Shown here: positions 24,604 to 32,992 of the stretch, piece after piece | How positions within the stretch are numbered: the first letter of the stretch is position 1 | How the letters are laid out: every line of letters starts with the position of its first letter | Assembly: GCA_949511625.1 (NCBI GenBank) | Contig: CATFEX010000008.1 | Span: 1 to 49,571, forward strand | Source: UBA11891 sp003533785 | GTDB taxonomy: Bacteria; Bacteroidota; Bacteroidia; Flavobacteriales; Flavobacteriaceae | Length of the DNA: 49,571 nt | Reading direction: 5' to 3' | The notes under the pieces: generated by a model | Database searches by the model: none | The model's input: the letters and a program-made list of their open reading frames with translations, nothing else | Told to the model about the DNA's origin: nothing | Translations under genes and position numbers: made by a program

Positions 24604-25020
24604 ATGGTATTAAGTGTCGTAATGAGTTTGGTGTGGATTGGGCTGCAATCCAACCCATTTGTAGGCCATTGGATTAGTGTAGATGACGCTACGGGTAAGG
24701 AAAAGTCCGAAATCAGTCTGTATCTTGAAAATGGGAAGCTTTATGGAAAAGTTGAACGTCTACTCCTGCCCGAGGATCAAGGAAAGCGGTGTGTGGAATG
24801 TAAAGGAGCTGATAAAAACCGACCTATTGAGGGCCTTGTCATTGTCCAAGGACTAGAGAAAGAAAAACAAAGCTGGACCGATGGAACGATTTTAGATCCT
24901 GCCAATGGAAAACGCTACAGCTGTACTATTTCTCTCAATGCTGATGGAACCCTCAATGTGCGAGGCTATTTAGGTTTTTCTATATTGGGTCGAACCCAAG
25001 TTTGGAAACCTTTAAAGTAG
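24604..25020 (+). CDS. DUF2147 family exported protein
   Basis: A 138-residue protein with a short N-terminal hydrophobic signal and the DUF2147 pattern. Features are NPFVGHWISVDDATGKEKSE, IEGLVIVQGLEK, WTDGTILDPANGKRYSC, and the terminal LNVRGYLGFSILGRTQVW. Family members are small beta-barrel-like periplasmic proteins of unknown function, common in Bacteroidota. Two cysteines in KRCVECKG give a CxxC-like pair. It is probably monocistronic, 27 bases after the small membrane gene. Confidence 0.88.
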   Translation: MVLSVVMSLVWIGLQSNPFVGHWISVDDATGKEKSEISLYLENGKLYGKVERLLLPEDQGKRCVECKGADKNRPIEGLVIVQGLEKEKQSWTDGTILDPANGKRYSCTISLNADGTLNVRGYLGFSILGRTQVWKPLK

Positions 25021-25131
25021 CTTTTTGCGATTTTTATTTTTTTTCATAAAATTTATATAATTCTGTTTATTAGTATTTTATATTATAAAAAAAATTCGAA
25101 TGACACTAATATTAATTATTTAACAAGTGTT

Positions 25132-25236
25132 AATGAGTCTGTGTTGTGCCCTGCAATTTATGATCCCGTTTGCGGTTTTAATGGCAATACTTATTCCGGT
25201 TCTTGCGTAGCTGAAGCTCAAGGACTCTTGCGTTGA
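25132..25236 (+). pseudogene. Orphan Kazal-type inhibitor domain fragment without a recognisable start
   Basis: In frame 1, after a valine, NESVLCPAIYDPVCGFNG is followed by NTYSGSCVAEAQGLLR and a TGA. This matches the Kazal core C-x(6)-PVCG-x-(N/D)G-x-TY-x(3)-C-x-A found in small flavobacterial lipoproteins. The frame runs back to the DUF2147 stop at 25018 with no ATG; only TTG 25144 or GTG 25141 could start it, and neither leaves room for a signal peptide. The second cysteine of the common VCGC is lost (VCGF), and the domain ends early. Most likely it is a decayed inhibitor gene; a frameshifted signal (ATG 25100, MTLILII then stop) lies just upstream. Confidence 0.6.
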
Positions 25237-25267
25237 GAAGCTAGCATCTGTAACTAAAACAAACATT

Positions 25268-27505
25268 TTGAAAATCATTCCAGTTCCAAGTTTTGCATTT
25301 CATTTGGGTTTTGTCATTACGCTACTCAACGTTTTTGGGGTCTCGAGTCAAAATTCCTATACCCTAAAAAAAACACAAGAAATCCAAATCGATGGGGTAT
25401 GGGAGTCCTCTGAATGGCAACAAGCTGTGGAAGTTCCCTTTCCCTTTGAAATTACACCCAACAACAATGCCCCTCCAAAAAAAGAAACCGTGGGTTACAT
25501 CACCTATGATGATTTGCATCTATACATTGCAGTGAAAGCCTTCGATGACCCTCAAAATGTGCGTGCTTCCATTCGTCCCCGTGACGACTTCAAAATGTTG
25601 GGCGACGATACCATTTTTATTGCCCTTGACCCTTTTGCAGATGCTCGTAATAATCTTCTTTTAGGGGTCAATCCAGTGGGAAGTCAATTGGACGCTCGTG
25701 CTGTGAACGCAACCACCGACGATGATCGGTATGACATCAGCTTTAATGTTAACTTTGAGTCTGCAGGACAGCTGAATGCCGAAGGGTATATTGTCGAATA
25801 TAAAATCCCTTTTTCCGAAATCCCCTTCCCAGGAGGAAAAAATCAAAAATGGAATTTCCGAATCGGTCGACGGTATTTTGAAAATGGAAATGAGATTGAA
25901 TTGCGAACACAGACATTTGATCGTGACAATCCCTGTCTGATTTGTCAAACGACCACTGAATTGATTTTCACTGATATCACTATTGCTAAAAGAGTAGAGT
26001 TCTTACCCTATTTGACCAGTGCCATTGTTGGCGATCGTGAAAATGAATCTATTGCCTACGGTCCGCTTCGACTTGATGCAGGCTTGGGAGCCAATATAGA
26101 TTTGACCAAAAATACCGCTCTAGAACTCACACTCAATCCCGATTTTTCACAGGTAGAAGCCGATATAACCCAGGTAGACGTCAACTCCTCTTTTGCTTTG
26201 GAATATCCTGAGCGTCGACCCTTTTTTAGTCGGGGAACAGGTATTGTCAATTTTGAGAGTGATCTGTTCTACACCCGCTCAATCAATGATCCCATCTTTA
26301 GTGGAAAACTTTTAAACCAAGGGCGAAAAGGCCGCTGGTATGCTTTGGCAGCCGTTGATGAGAATTCGCCATATCGTGTAGCAGGAGAAGACCGTTCTTA
26401 CCTTGGGAATGCAGGCAAAAGCTTTGTCAATATTATTCGTTATCAGCATTTAATTACAGACAAGTCCCGTTTGGGAGGTTTTAATATGAGTCGATTTTAT
26501 GAGAATAAAAGTCAAGGAATACTTTGGGGAATTGATGGTCTGTTTCTCATTGGAGACAACTGGAGAGTCGCCTTTGAATTGGCTCACAGTTCGACACAAG
26601 AAGGGTATCAGGACTGGATTGAAAGTGAAGATACTTTTGGAAAGTATACGGTTGCACTCGATGGGGAATCCTATGGCGGTCACAATCTCTACTTTCAAGC
26701 CTTTCGGAATACCGAACATTGGAAGAGTTATATCAAATTAAGGGACATCAGTCCTAATTTTCGTACTGATTTGGGCTTTGTAGTAAAAAATAACCGCCGC
26801 TGGGCGACAGTTTATCATCTATACCAAAACATCAGTGACCGCAAAGGTCTTCAATCTTATGGCTTTGGAACCAAGGCCGATATCAATTACACTTTTCAAG
26901 GCTATTTAAAGAATGTGAGTCTCGATGGAATATTCCAAATTAAAACTTTTGGAAATACAGACATGAGTTTTACCTACGACTGGGATATTTTTAAAAACTA
27001 TCTAGGAGTTGATTATCGTTATTTAGGCGCCCTTCAGTGGGAGGTCACTAGTCGGGCAAGCGAACAACTCATCGTTGATATTAGTATGCTCTGGGGGCGT
27101 GACTTAGCCTACAATGAAGAAATCCCAGACCGAGGGCGTGCTTTCAATTTTTTCACCTCACTAACCTACCAACTTAGTGATCAGTTCTCGATCAATCCTT
27201 CCATCCGCTATGGGCAATTAAAACGACTGGATACAGATCAGTTTTTTTTTAAAGGCTCCATCAGTCGATTAACTTTAAATTATCAACGTAATAACTTTCT
27301 GAGTTTTCGATTGGTGGGTGAGTACAATGAGTTTGCAGATCGGTTTTTTATCCAACCGCTCATAAAATGGAACCCCAATCCAGCAACAATTTTCTATATT
27401 GGGGGCAATCAAAACACCTATTGGGAAAGCGAAGATAATTTCAATCCCTTTCGTTTTACAGAGTCCCAATTTTATTTAAAATTTCAATACCTCATCGGTT
27501 TATAA
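25268..27505 (+). CDS. DUF5916 outer-membrane protein with N-terminal CBM9-like domain
   Basis: A 745-residue exported protein. The N-terminal signal peptide (ending in SSQN, about residue 29) is followed by a carbohydrate-binding family 9-like sandwich at about 35-215: IDGVWESSEW, DDLHLYIAVKAFDDP and YIVEYKIPFSEIPF. A long C-terminal part then looks like paired beta strands of a porin-like barrel, ending in an aromatic-rich strand with FQYLIGL. The only start is TTG at 25268, because an in-frame TAG lies at 25208-25210 and no ATG intervenes. Function of DUF5916 is unknown; an outer-membrane channel or receptor is likely. Confidence 0.86.
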   Translation: MKIIPVPSFAFHLGFVITLLNVFGVSSQNSYTLKKTQEIQIDGVWESSEWQQAVEVPFPFEITPNNNAPPKKETVGYITYDDLHLYIAVKAFDDPQNVRASIRPRDDFKMLGDDTIFIALDPFADARNNLLLGVNPVGSQLDARAVNATTDDDRYDISFNVNFESAGQLNAEGYIVEYKIPFSEIPFPGGKNQKWNFRIGRRYFENGNEIELRTQTFDRDNPCLICQTTTELIFTDITIAKRVEFLPYLTSAIVGDRENESIAYGPLRLDAGLGANIDLTKNTALELTLNPDFSQVEADITQVDVNSSFALEYPERRPFFSRGTGIVNFESDLFYTRSINDPIFSGKLLNQGRKGRWYALAAVDENSPYRVAGEDRSYLGNAGKSFVNIIRYQHLITDKSRLGGFNMSRFYENKSQGILWGIDGLFLIGDNWRVAFELAHSSTQEGYQDWIESEDTFGKYTVALDGESYGGHNLYFQAFRNTEHWKSYIKLRDISPNFRTDLGFVVKNNRRWATVYHLYQNISDRKGLQSYGFGTKADINYTFQGYLKNVSLDGIFQIKTFGNTDMSFTYDWDIFKNYLGVDYRYLGALQWEVTSRASEQLIVDISMLWGRDLAYNEEIPDRGRAFNFFTSLTYQLSDQFSINPSIRYGQLKRLDTDQFFFKGSISRLTLNYQRNNFLSFRLVGEYNEFADRFFIQPLIKWNPNPATIFYIGGNQNTYWESEDNFNPFRFTESQFYLKFQYLIGL

Positions 27506-27509
27506 ATTC

Positions 27510-28505
27510 ATGATCACAAAAAAACTACTCCTCACCAAACGACCACAAGGACTCCCCACCAAGGACTGTTGGAAGCTCGAAGAAGAAGCCCTTGCAAAAC
27601 TCAATCCAGGACAAGTACTGATCCAACAGCACTATATTTCCCTAGATCCCGCTATGCGTGGATGGATGAATGATTCTCGGTCATATATTCCTCCTGTTGC
27701 TTTGGGGGAAGTTATGCGAGCTGGAAGTGTAGGCCAAGTGATAGAAGTCAATGGGAAAACTCCCTTTCAAGAAGGAGATTATGTTACCGGCTGGGGGGGA
27801 GTACAAACGCACTGCATCACCAATGGAGAGGGCTTTTATCCCATCAACCCCAAATGGGCAGACCTCCCCCATTTTATTGGAAGTTTGGGAATGCCGGGCA
27901 TGACCGCCTATTTTGGAATCCTTCAAGTGGGGGAAATTCAAGAAGGGGATACTGTCCTTGTTTCGGGAGCAGCAGGTGCTGTGGGTAGCGTGGTTGGTCA
28001 GATAGCTAAGATAAAAGGATGCAAAGTCGTAGGTATTGCTGGAGGTCCAGACAAATGCACCTATTTAATGAAAGAATTAGGTTTTGATGGCGCCATCGAC
28101 TATAAAAGTGAAAACTTGAAATCTGGAATAAAAAAATACTGTCCCAAAGGGATCGATGTCTATTTCGACAACGTAGGAGGAGATATTCTGGATACGGCTT
28201 TGATTTTTCTTCGGAAAAAAGCGAGAGTGGTTATTTGTGGAGCAATCTCACAATACAACGAGCAAAACTACCAGGGTCCAAAAAACTATCTTTCACTCTT
28301 AGTTAATCGAGCAAGTATGCGAGGGATGGTTGTTCTAGACTATGCCGCCCAATACAGAGAAGCAATGCAACACATTGCCCAATGGATGGCAGAAGGAAAA
28401 CTCAAAAGCAAAGTAACTATTTACGAAGGGATCGAAGAATTCTATCCTACTTTTCTTCGCCTTTTCAACGGAGATAAGCTTGGGAAATTGATATTAAAAC
28501 TATAG
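27510..28505 (+). CDS. NADP-dependent zinc-free medium-chain reductase, CurA-like
   Basis: Enoate/alkenal-type reductase of the MDR superfamily, which reduces activated double bonds with NADPH. The 331-residue protein begins with the family's KRPQGLPTKDCWKLEE and ISLDPAMRGWMND. It contains the nucleotide-binding segment VSGAAGAVGSVVGQIAK (about residues 150-166) and has no zinc cysteine set. It starts four bases after the DUF5916 stop, so the two may share a transcript. Its 3' end overlaps the convergent TrhA gene by six palindromic bases (CTATAG). Confidence 0.9.
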   Translation: MITKKLLLTKRPQGLPTKDCWKLEEEALAKLNPGQVLIQQHYISLDPAMRGWMNDSRSYIPPVALGEVMRAGSVGQVIEVNGKTPFQEGDYVTGWGGVQTHCITNGEGFYPINPKWADLPHFIGSLGMPGMTAYFGILQVGEIQEGDTVLVSGAAGAVGSVVGQIAKIKGCKVVGIAGGPDKCTYLMKELGFDGAIDYKSENLKSGIKKYCPKGIDVYFDNVGGDILDTALIFLRKKARVVICGAISQYNEQNYQGPKNYLSLLVNRASMRGMVVLDYAAQYREAMQHIAQWMAEGKLKSKVTIYEGIEEFYPTFLRLFNGDKLGKLILKL

Positions 28506-29168
28506 ATAGTTCATCTGAGAAAGAATTTCCACAACCATCAGATAATGGAAAAAAGCGCCCCCAAGAACAAATAAATGCCAGACCACATGGTGCCATTGCC
28601 ATTGGTGCCATCGGTAGAATAGTACTCCCGTAGTGTAGAGTATTCCTCCGATAATGAGATTGTTCATCGCCGCTTCGGAGAAGCTTTCTTGCACACTATT
28701 AAATTCAAAAACAACCAACCAGCCCATTGCTAGGTAGAGAAATAAAGAAAATCTAGGCCAATGATGGATAAAAAATAACTTATATAATAAGCCTACAAGG
28801 GCCAATCCCCACACAGCTATGAGCAAATAAACCCCACTAGAGTTATATAAAACAGTTAGACCAACTGGGGTGTAAGAACCAGCAATCAGAAAATAAATAG
28901 CAATATGATCCACCTTTTGCCAAAAGGCTTGGTATTCTCTATAGACGGCATGGTAGATTGTGGAAGCACCAAACAAAGCCACCAAAGAAAGCCCATATAA
29001 AAAGACTCCAAAAGCAACTCGAAATCCATCCAAATCTAGATGAAAGAATACCCAACCACTACCAATAAGACTAAGTAGAAATCCAAAAAAATGGGTATAT
29101 ACATTCCACTTTTCCTCTACAGGAAGGTGATTCAATACGCTCACTCTATATGGGATTGAGGGATCCAT
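28500..29168 (-). CDS. trhA: Hemolysin III/TrhA family membrane protein (PAQR)
   Basis: A seven-segment membrane protein of 222 residues. The PAQR hydrolase-like residues are visible: NVYTHFFGFLLSLIGS at the start, STIYHAVY, and the late HQWQWHHVVWHLFVLGGAFFH with its histidines. Homologues in bacteria (TrhA/YqfA) affect membrane lipid balance; the name hemolysin III is historical. Its start overlaps the M81 lipoprotein gene by 28 bases, so translation may be coupled. Confidence 0.9.
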   Translation of the reverse strand: MDPSIPYRVSVLNHLPVEEKWNVYTHFFGFLLSLIGSGWVFFHLDLDGFRVAFGVFLYGLSLVALFGASTIYHAVYREYQAFWQKVDHIAIYFLIAGSYTPVGLTVLYNSSGVYLLIAVWGLALVGLLYKLFFIHHWPRFSLFLYLAMGWLVVFEFNSVQESFSEAAMNNLIIGGILYTTGVLFYRWHQWQWHHVVWHLFVLGGAFFHYLMVVEILSQMNYL

Positions 29169-30691
29169 CGCACCGCTAAATTGGGTGTTTCCATCTCTGG
29201 ATCAAGGGGGAACATCGGGCGTTGTATATTTTTATAGGGCAACCGAGCCAGATTTTGATCGACCCCTCCTGGGGTAAGTGCCATAACCCAGTCGCCTCGA
29301 ATATCATAAAGTTCGGGAACCAGATATCCAATTTTGACAGCTAAAATATCAACTGTTCTGGGATTGAGACCCAATTGCGTAAAATCAGACAGGTAATGAT
29401 AGGGTTTGCGTTTTTGAGTCACAATTATTTGTAAGCTCCCTGTTTGAATTACCACCTCAACCTTGGCGTCATCATCGCCTTTATGAATAGCACGAACCGT
29501 GCCTTCTAATTTAATTGGAGGGGCAAAGCGGTTGTCTACAGCGGCGCCTACTTCTGCTCGTACAATTCCGCCGATACCAGCTTCAAGAGCTTTAGATATC
29601 ATTTTTGGTCCTGGAATAGACGCATAGATTAGGGATGGACCCTCTGATGTTTTAAAGGCTTCGTGAGCCAGTAATTCTCTTAAAGTCCAAGTCACATCTC
29701 CTGCACCTCCCGCTGTAGGATTATCTCCCATATCACTGAGTATAAATGGTTTTTTCTGACTCTTTAATGCTCGATCCAGCGCTGTCTCAAAGTCCGTGGT
29801 TGGAGCCACAAAGTCAAACGCATTCCTAACAGACCAAAAAGCCTTAGCCAGTTTTTCGGCTCCTTCTTGAACTTTCTTTTTGTCATCTCCCGTCACCATC
29901 ACCACAGCGTGATTTCGAGGTTCATCTGCCCAGGCATAACCAATCCAAAGGGCTGCATCGGTCACTCCTATTTGATTGGCCACTCCTGGAACTTGGGCAT
30001 AGAGGCTCTTGCCAGGATCAATCCGAGTACTTGTTTGTTCTCCAGGAAGTAAAATAGGAACAGGAATCCAAGCTTTATAGGCGGGTTTTCCCTGTCCCTT
30101 TTCCAGTCGATCCAATAGATTTTCAAGAGCTCGTTGTTTCGATTCAATAGCATCTTCGTGGGGCGCCATGCGATAACATGTTATCAAATCCGTATGTGTA
30201 GCCAGTCTTTCAGATACATTCCCGTGTAAATCCATGGAAGTTGAAATCAATGTTTTGGGACCCACAACTTCCCGGATTTTGGCAATCATATCTCCTTCAG
30301 GGTCTACAATCCCTTCAACGCTCATGGCTCCATGAATGTCAAAAAACAAGCCGTCGTAGGGCAAATTTTTCTGAAGTTTCTCTAGAGTGATCCCCATTAA
30401 GGAGTCGTAGGCTTGTTTTGTTACCATTCCCCCTGGCAAGGCGTGCCCCTTAAGTGTAGGAAACCATTGGGCCCGTTTTCGATTGGGGTGATCTTCCGAT
30501 AGAAATGGATACAAATCAAAAATAGCCGCTCCTTCTTTGGAGTGAAAAGCATCGGCTTCCGTTCGAGCAGGAGAAAAGGTACTGGATTCAATGGCTAATC
30601 CCGCAATGGCTATTTTGAGTGATTTTGGACCCGCTTGCTGACAGCTTTGTAAGCCAATAATAACAAAAAGTACTCTGAATAAATATTTCAT
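29141..30691 (-). CDS. M81 family metallopeptidase (MlrC-like) lipoprotein
   Basis: A zinc peptidase of the microcystinase C family, 516 residues. Candidate zinc-site motifs are FDIHGAM (D118, H120) and MDLHGNVS (D154, H156), with a further H178 in MAPHED. The C-terminal MlrC domain follows: LSDMGDNPTAGGAGDV and GGIVRAEVGA. Unusually, the N-terminus is a lipoprotein signal with C17 (GLQSC), placing the enzyme in the envelope. Natural substrates of most members are unknown small peptides, and no other mlr gene is nearby, so microcystin breakdown is not implied. A good promoter lies upstream at 30738-30768. Confidence 0.88.
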   Translation of the reverse strand: MKYLFRVLFVIIGLQSCQQAGPKSLKIAIAGLAIESSTFSPARTEADAFHSKEGAAIFDLYPFLSEDHPNRKRAQWFPTLKGHALPGGMVTKQAYDSLMGITLEKLQKNLPYDGLFFDIHGAMSVEGIVDPEGDMIAKIREVVGPKTLISTSMDLHGNVSERLATHTDLITCYRMAPHEDAIESKQRALENLLDRLEKGQGKPAYKAWIPVPILLPGEQTSTRIDPGKSLYAQVPGVANQIGVTDAALWIGYAWADEPRNHAVVMVTGDDKKKVQEGAEKLAKAFWSVRNAFDFVAPTTDFETALDRALKSQKKPFILSDMGDNPTAGGAGDVTWTLRELLAHEAFKTSEGPSLIYASIPGPKMISKALEAGIGGIVRAEVGAAVDNRFAPPIKLEGTVRAIHKGDDDAKVEVVIQTGSLQIIVTQKRKPYHYLSDFTQLGLNPRTVDILAVKIGYLVPELYDIRGDWVMALTPGGVDQNLARLPYKNIQRPMFPLDPEMETPNLAVRWIPQSHIE

Positions 30692-30737
30692 AATCTAATG
30701 ATAATAATCTGATTTTTAATACCCTATGCGGCATTCC

Positions 30738-30768
30738 TAAATGTAAACAATTTGCAAGGCTTCACAAA
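30738..30768 (-). promoter_or_regulatory. Promoter of the M81 lipoprotein gene
   Basis: On the minus strand, TTTG (complement of 30765-30768) precedes TACATTTA (complement of 30738-30745) by 19 bases, a good -33/-7 pair. On the plus strand, TTTG at 30751-30754 and TATCTTAT at 30775-30782 form a weaker pair for the small gene at 30797. The two promoters would therefore overlap head to head. Confidence 0.48.
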
Positions 30769-30796
30769 AAATAATATCTTATGGACAAAAATAACT

Positions 30797-30943
30797 ATGA
30801 AACAGAACATCGATTATGATGGGATGGCAGATCAAGGCAGAGTGCCTAGTTCTGAGACGAAAAAAATTAGCTCTCGTGCTATTTGGGGAGGGCTCTTTCT
30901 GTTACTCGTTTTTGTCTTGTTTATCCTTTCCTTAACCTTTTAA
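30797..30943 (+). CDS. Small single-pass membrane protein, 48 aa
   Basis: Starts MKQNIDYDGMADQGRVPSSE, then KKISSRAIWGG, and ends in a C-terminal membrane helix (LFLLLVFVLFILSLTF), a tail-anchor layout. ATG 30797 was preferred over TTG 30752, which would extend into the promoter region. It is divergent from the M81 gene and is followed by a clear terminator hairpin, so it is a separate transcript. Function unknown. Confidence 0.6.
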   Translation: MKQNIDYDGMADQGRVPSSETKKISSRAIWGGLFLLLVFVLFILSLTF

Positions 30944-30962
30944 ATCCAAAAACAGATGATTC

Positions 30963-31000
30963 GCTGTTATTCCATCAGGGATAACCGCATGCTTTTTTTT
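30963..31000 (+). terminator. Intrinsic terminator after the 48-aa gene
   Basis: Stem GTTATTCC / GGGATAAC (30966-30973 with 30978-30985; one G-T pair), four-base loop ATCA, outer GC pairs, then a run of eight T after ATGC. It is 20 bases past the stop of the small membrane gene. Typical Rho-independent shape. Confidence 0.65.
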
Positions 31001-31011
31001 GATTTTATCAG

Positions 31012-31045
31012 AAAAAAATAGAATCCAATTTAAATTGGCTTTTTT
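31012..31045. terminator. Candidate bidirectional terminator
   Basis: Palindrome CCAATTTAAATTGG (31025-31038), directly followed on the plus strand by C and six T. On the minus strand a run of seven T follows after a six-base spacer. It could end both the small plus-strand gene and the DUF4442 gene (minus). The stem is short and AT-rich. Confidence 0.4.
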
Positions 31046-31051
31046 GGATAC

Positions 31052-31597
31052 TTAATTGTCCGTTACTGTTTTTTCAATACGACGCTTTGCCCTTTTCTTT
31101 TTGAAGAAGGTTTTATCGGCTATATAAATTCTTTTGTCTACCTCGCAACAGACTTTGTCTGTTTTTTGATCCTTGAGTTGAGTCGTCTTTGTGATTTCAA
31201 TTTCTTTATTTTCAGCCACTTGTTTTTTTATTTGATCAACTTCGTCCTTGGTGTAGAGAAATTCAGCATAGAGGTCTGAAGTTCCGGGCCGTAAAAACCG
31301 TATTTCGGCTGCTTTGTCCCACACTACGTAATCTTTACCTATAATATTAATCAATTGTACCATTGGAAAGGGATCTACCGAGGCAAACATACTCCCTCCA
31401 AATATCGTATTGACAAAGTTTCTATTCTTATAGCTTATTGGCAATTTGATTTTCATTTGATATAAGTCTGGAGAGACATAGGTGATCTTACCTGAAGTAC
31501 GCCGATACATGGGAGACAAATTAAATCCATGTTTAAACACAAAAGCGGGGCTAAAAAACAGCATCCCCCACTTGCCCAAACGCTGATAGAATGACAT
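31052..31597 (-). CDS. DUF4442 hot-dog-fold protein (thioesterase-like)
   Basis: A 181-residue protein of the DUF4442 family, related to PaaI-type acyl-CoA thioesterases. The hot-dog core is visible: the helix start NRNFVNTIFGGSMFASVDP and the strand WDKAAEIRFLRPG. An extra basic C-terminal tail (KKKRAKRRIEK) is present. Substrate not known. It is a single gene with a candidate bidirectional terminator just past its stop. Confidence 0.85.
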   Translation of the reverse strand: MSFYQRLGKWGMLFFSPAFVFKHGFNLSPMYRRTSGKITYVSPDLYQMKIKLPISYKNRNFVNTIFGGSMFASVDPFPMVQLINIIGKDYVVWDKAAEIRFLRPGTSDLYAEFLYTKDEVDQIKKQVAENKEIEITKTTQLKDQKTDKVCCEVDKRIYIADKTFFKKKRAKRRIEKTVTDN

Positions 31598-31631
31598 AGT
31601 TATAAATTATAGATGGAAGGTAACTGATTTT

Positions 31632-31639
31632 TATATTTG
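31632..31639 (+). promoter_or_regulatory. Candidate -7 promoter element (TAnnTTTG)
   Basis: TATATTTG is an exact TAnnTTTG match, 63 bases before the ATG of the DUF1643 gene at 31703. The predicted leader is about 60 bases. No clear -33 element. Confidence 0.35.
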
Positions 31640-31702
31640 TGTCACTACCAAAAAACACTTGTGATATTTTTAAACAAGCGTTAATAGAAAATACATTTAA
31701 CT

Positions 31703-32173
31703 ATGGAAGAATCGAGAGGGGCACACTTATCCGGACACAAACGCTATCAATTGTGGCGTATATGGGAACCCAAAAAGCCAATCCTCTTTTATATCCTTTT
31801 AAATCCATCGACAGGGGATCATCAAAAAGACGACCCTACACTTAGGCGACTGCGGTATTTTTCAGCAAAATTTGGCTTTGGTGGTTTCTATGTAGGCAAC
31901 CTCTACCCTTGGATTACACCTAATCCCAAGCAACTCTATCGGAAAGATCTTTCCATAGACCCACTCAATACCTCACATTTAAAGCAGATGCATCAATGCT
32001 GTGACAGCACCGTATATGCTTGGGGAAATAACGAAACGCAACCCCTTTATTTAAAGAATTTTACAAAAGATCCTTTATGCTTCGGATTTAATAAAAATGG
32101 TAGCCCAAAACACCCCCTTTATCTTCCAAACTCTACTCAGTTAGTCCCGTATGTTTCAGAAAAGGCTATTTGA
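31703..32173 (+). CDS. DUF1643 family protein
   Basis: A 156-residue soluble protein. The family signature is clear: YILLNPSTGDHQKDDPTLRR, then GFGGFYVGNLYPW and a later VYAWGNN. DUF1643 proteins are widespread, of unknown function, and often lie near phage or defence genes; no such genes are seen here. Its last eight bases overlap the convergent TauE/SafE gene. Confidence 0.9.
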   Translation: MEESRGAHLSGHKRYQLWRIWEPKKPILFYILLNPSTGDHQKDDPTLRRLRYFSAKFGFGGFYVGNLYPWITPNPKQLYRKDLSIDPLNTSHLKQMHQCCDSTVYAWGNNETQPLYLKNFTKDPLCFGFNKNGSPKHPLYLPNSTQLVPYVSEKAI

Positions 32174-32912
32174 AAAAAAGAGCCAAAGATCCCAACCCTG
32201 TTAGGATCAGAATTAATCTTCTGTAGTTGGTATCTGGGATGTATTTGACCCAGCGAACGCCAAATAATAGGCCAAGCAATTCAACAGGAATTAAGTAGAG
32301 GCTGATTTGTAAGCTTTCCCATTGTATCGTTTCCCAAACCCACACATGAAAAGGTACCTTAAAGACATTGATTAGAAAAAAGACATAGGCCGTTGTTCCG
32401 ATAAAAATGTTTTTGGGTAGCCGAAGTGCCAAGAAATAGATGTTGATAACTGCTCCTGCCAGGTTCCCAATCATGGTTGTAAAGCCTGCCAATATACCCA
32501 ATGAACCAGCAAAAGACCAATGCGAAGGAACTTGGCTAAGCGGGCGAATTTCCCAGTAACCCATCAAGCCAGTGGTGACTAGAATCAACAAAGCCATACT
32601 TAAAGTGAAAGCTTCTTCATTGAAGAAGGTTCCTCCATAGGTAGCCAGTACCACTCCGATTAACATCCACGGAATTATACGAAAAACATAGCTCCAATTT
32701 GCGTGTTTATTGTAATAGACAATCGCAAAAATGTCTCCCACAATGAGAAGGGGCATTACTATCCCCGTAGACGTTCGAGCTCCAAAAGCATACACAAAAA
32801 GAACGACAATAAATACAGCAATTCCTTTGATTCCAGACTTACCCACACCCAAAAGAAAGGCACCTAATCCAGCCAACAACCAACTCAAAAATGGTATGTT
32901 TCCCACATCCAT
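32166..32912 (-). CDS. TauE/SafE-family anion exporter
   Basis: An inner-membrane protein of 248 residues with about eight segments. Family pieces are the N-terminal LLGVGKSGIKGIAVFIVVL (conserved G-x-G-x-G-x-x-G type start) and the mid-repeat LGILAGFTTMIGNLAGAVIN. Members move sulfite, sulfoacetate or other organic anions. It follows the acs gene on the same strand after 80 bases and may be a separate unit. A link with the distant SsuD-like sulfonate enzyme (sulfite export) is possible but they are 13 kb apart. Confidence 0.87.
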   Translation of the reverse strand: MDVGNIPFLSWLLAGLGAFLLGVGKSGIKGIAVFIVVLFVYAFGARTSTGIVMPLLIVGDIFAIVYYNKHANWSYVFRIIPWMLIGVVLATYGGTFFNEEAFTLSMALLILVTTGLMGYWEIRPLSQVPSHWSFAGSLGILAGFTTMIGNLAGAVINIYFLALRLPKNIFIGTTAYVFFLINVFKVPFHVWVWETIQWESLQISLYLIPVELLGLLFGVRWVKYIPDTNYRRLILILTGLGSLALFFK

Positions 32913-32992
32913 GGACTAGGAAGTTAGGAAATCAATAGCCTTCATTACTACATACAAGCAATAACTGAGCAACGAAAAAAAATTGTTTTGAA

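Noticed and set aside
25133..25210. 25-residue hydrophobic frame starting MSLCCALQF in another frame over the Kazal fragment
   Set aside because: The overlapping frame matches the Kazal cysteine and glycine pattern, which is far more specific than a short hydrophobic stretch.
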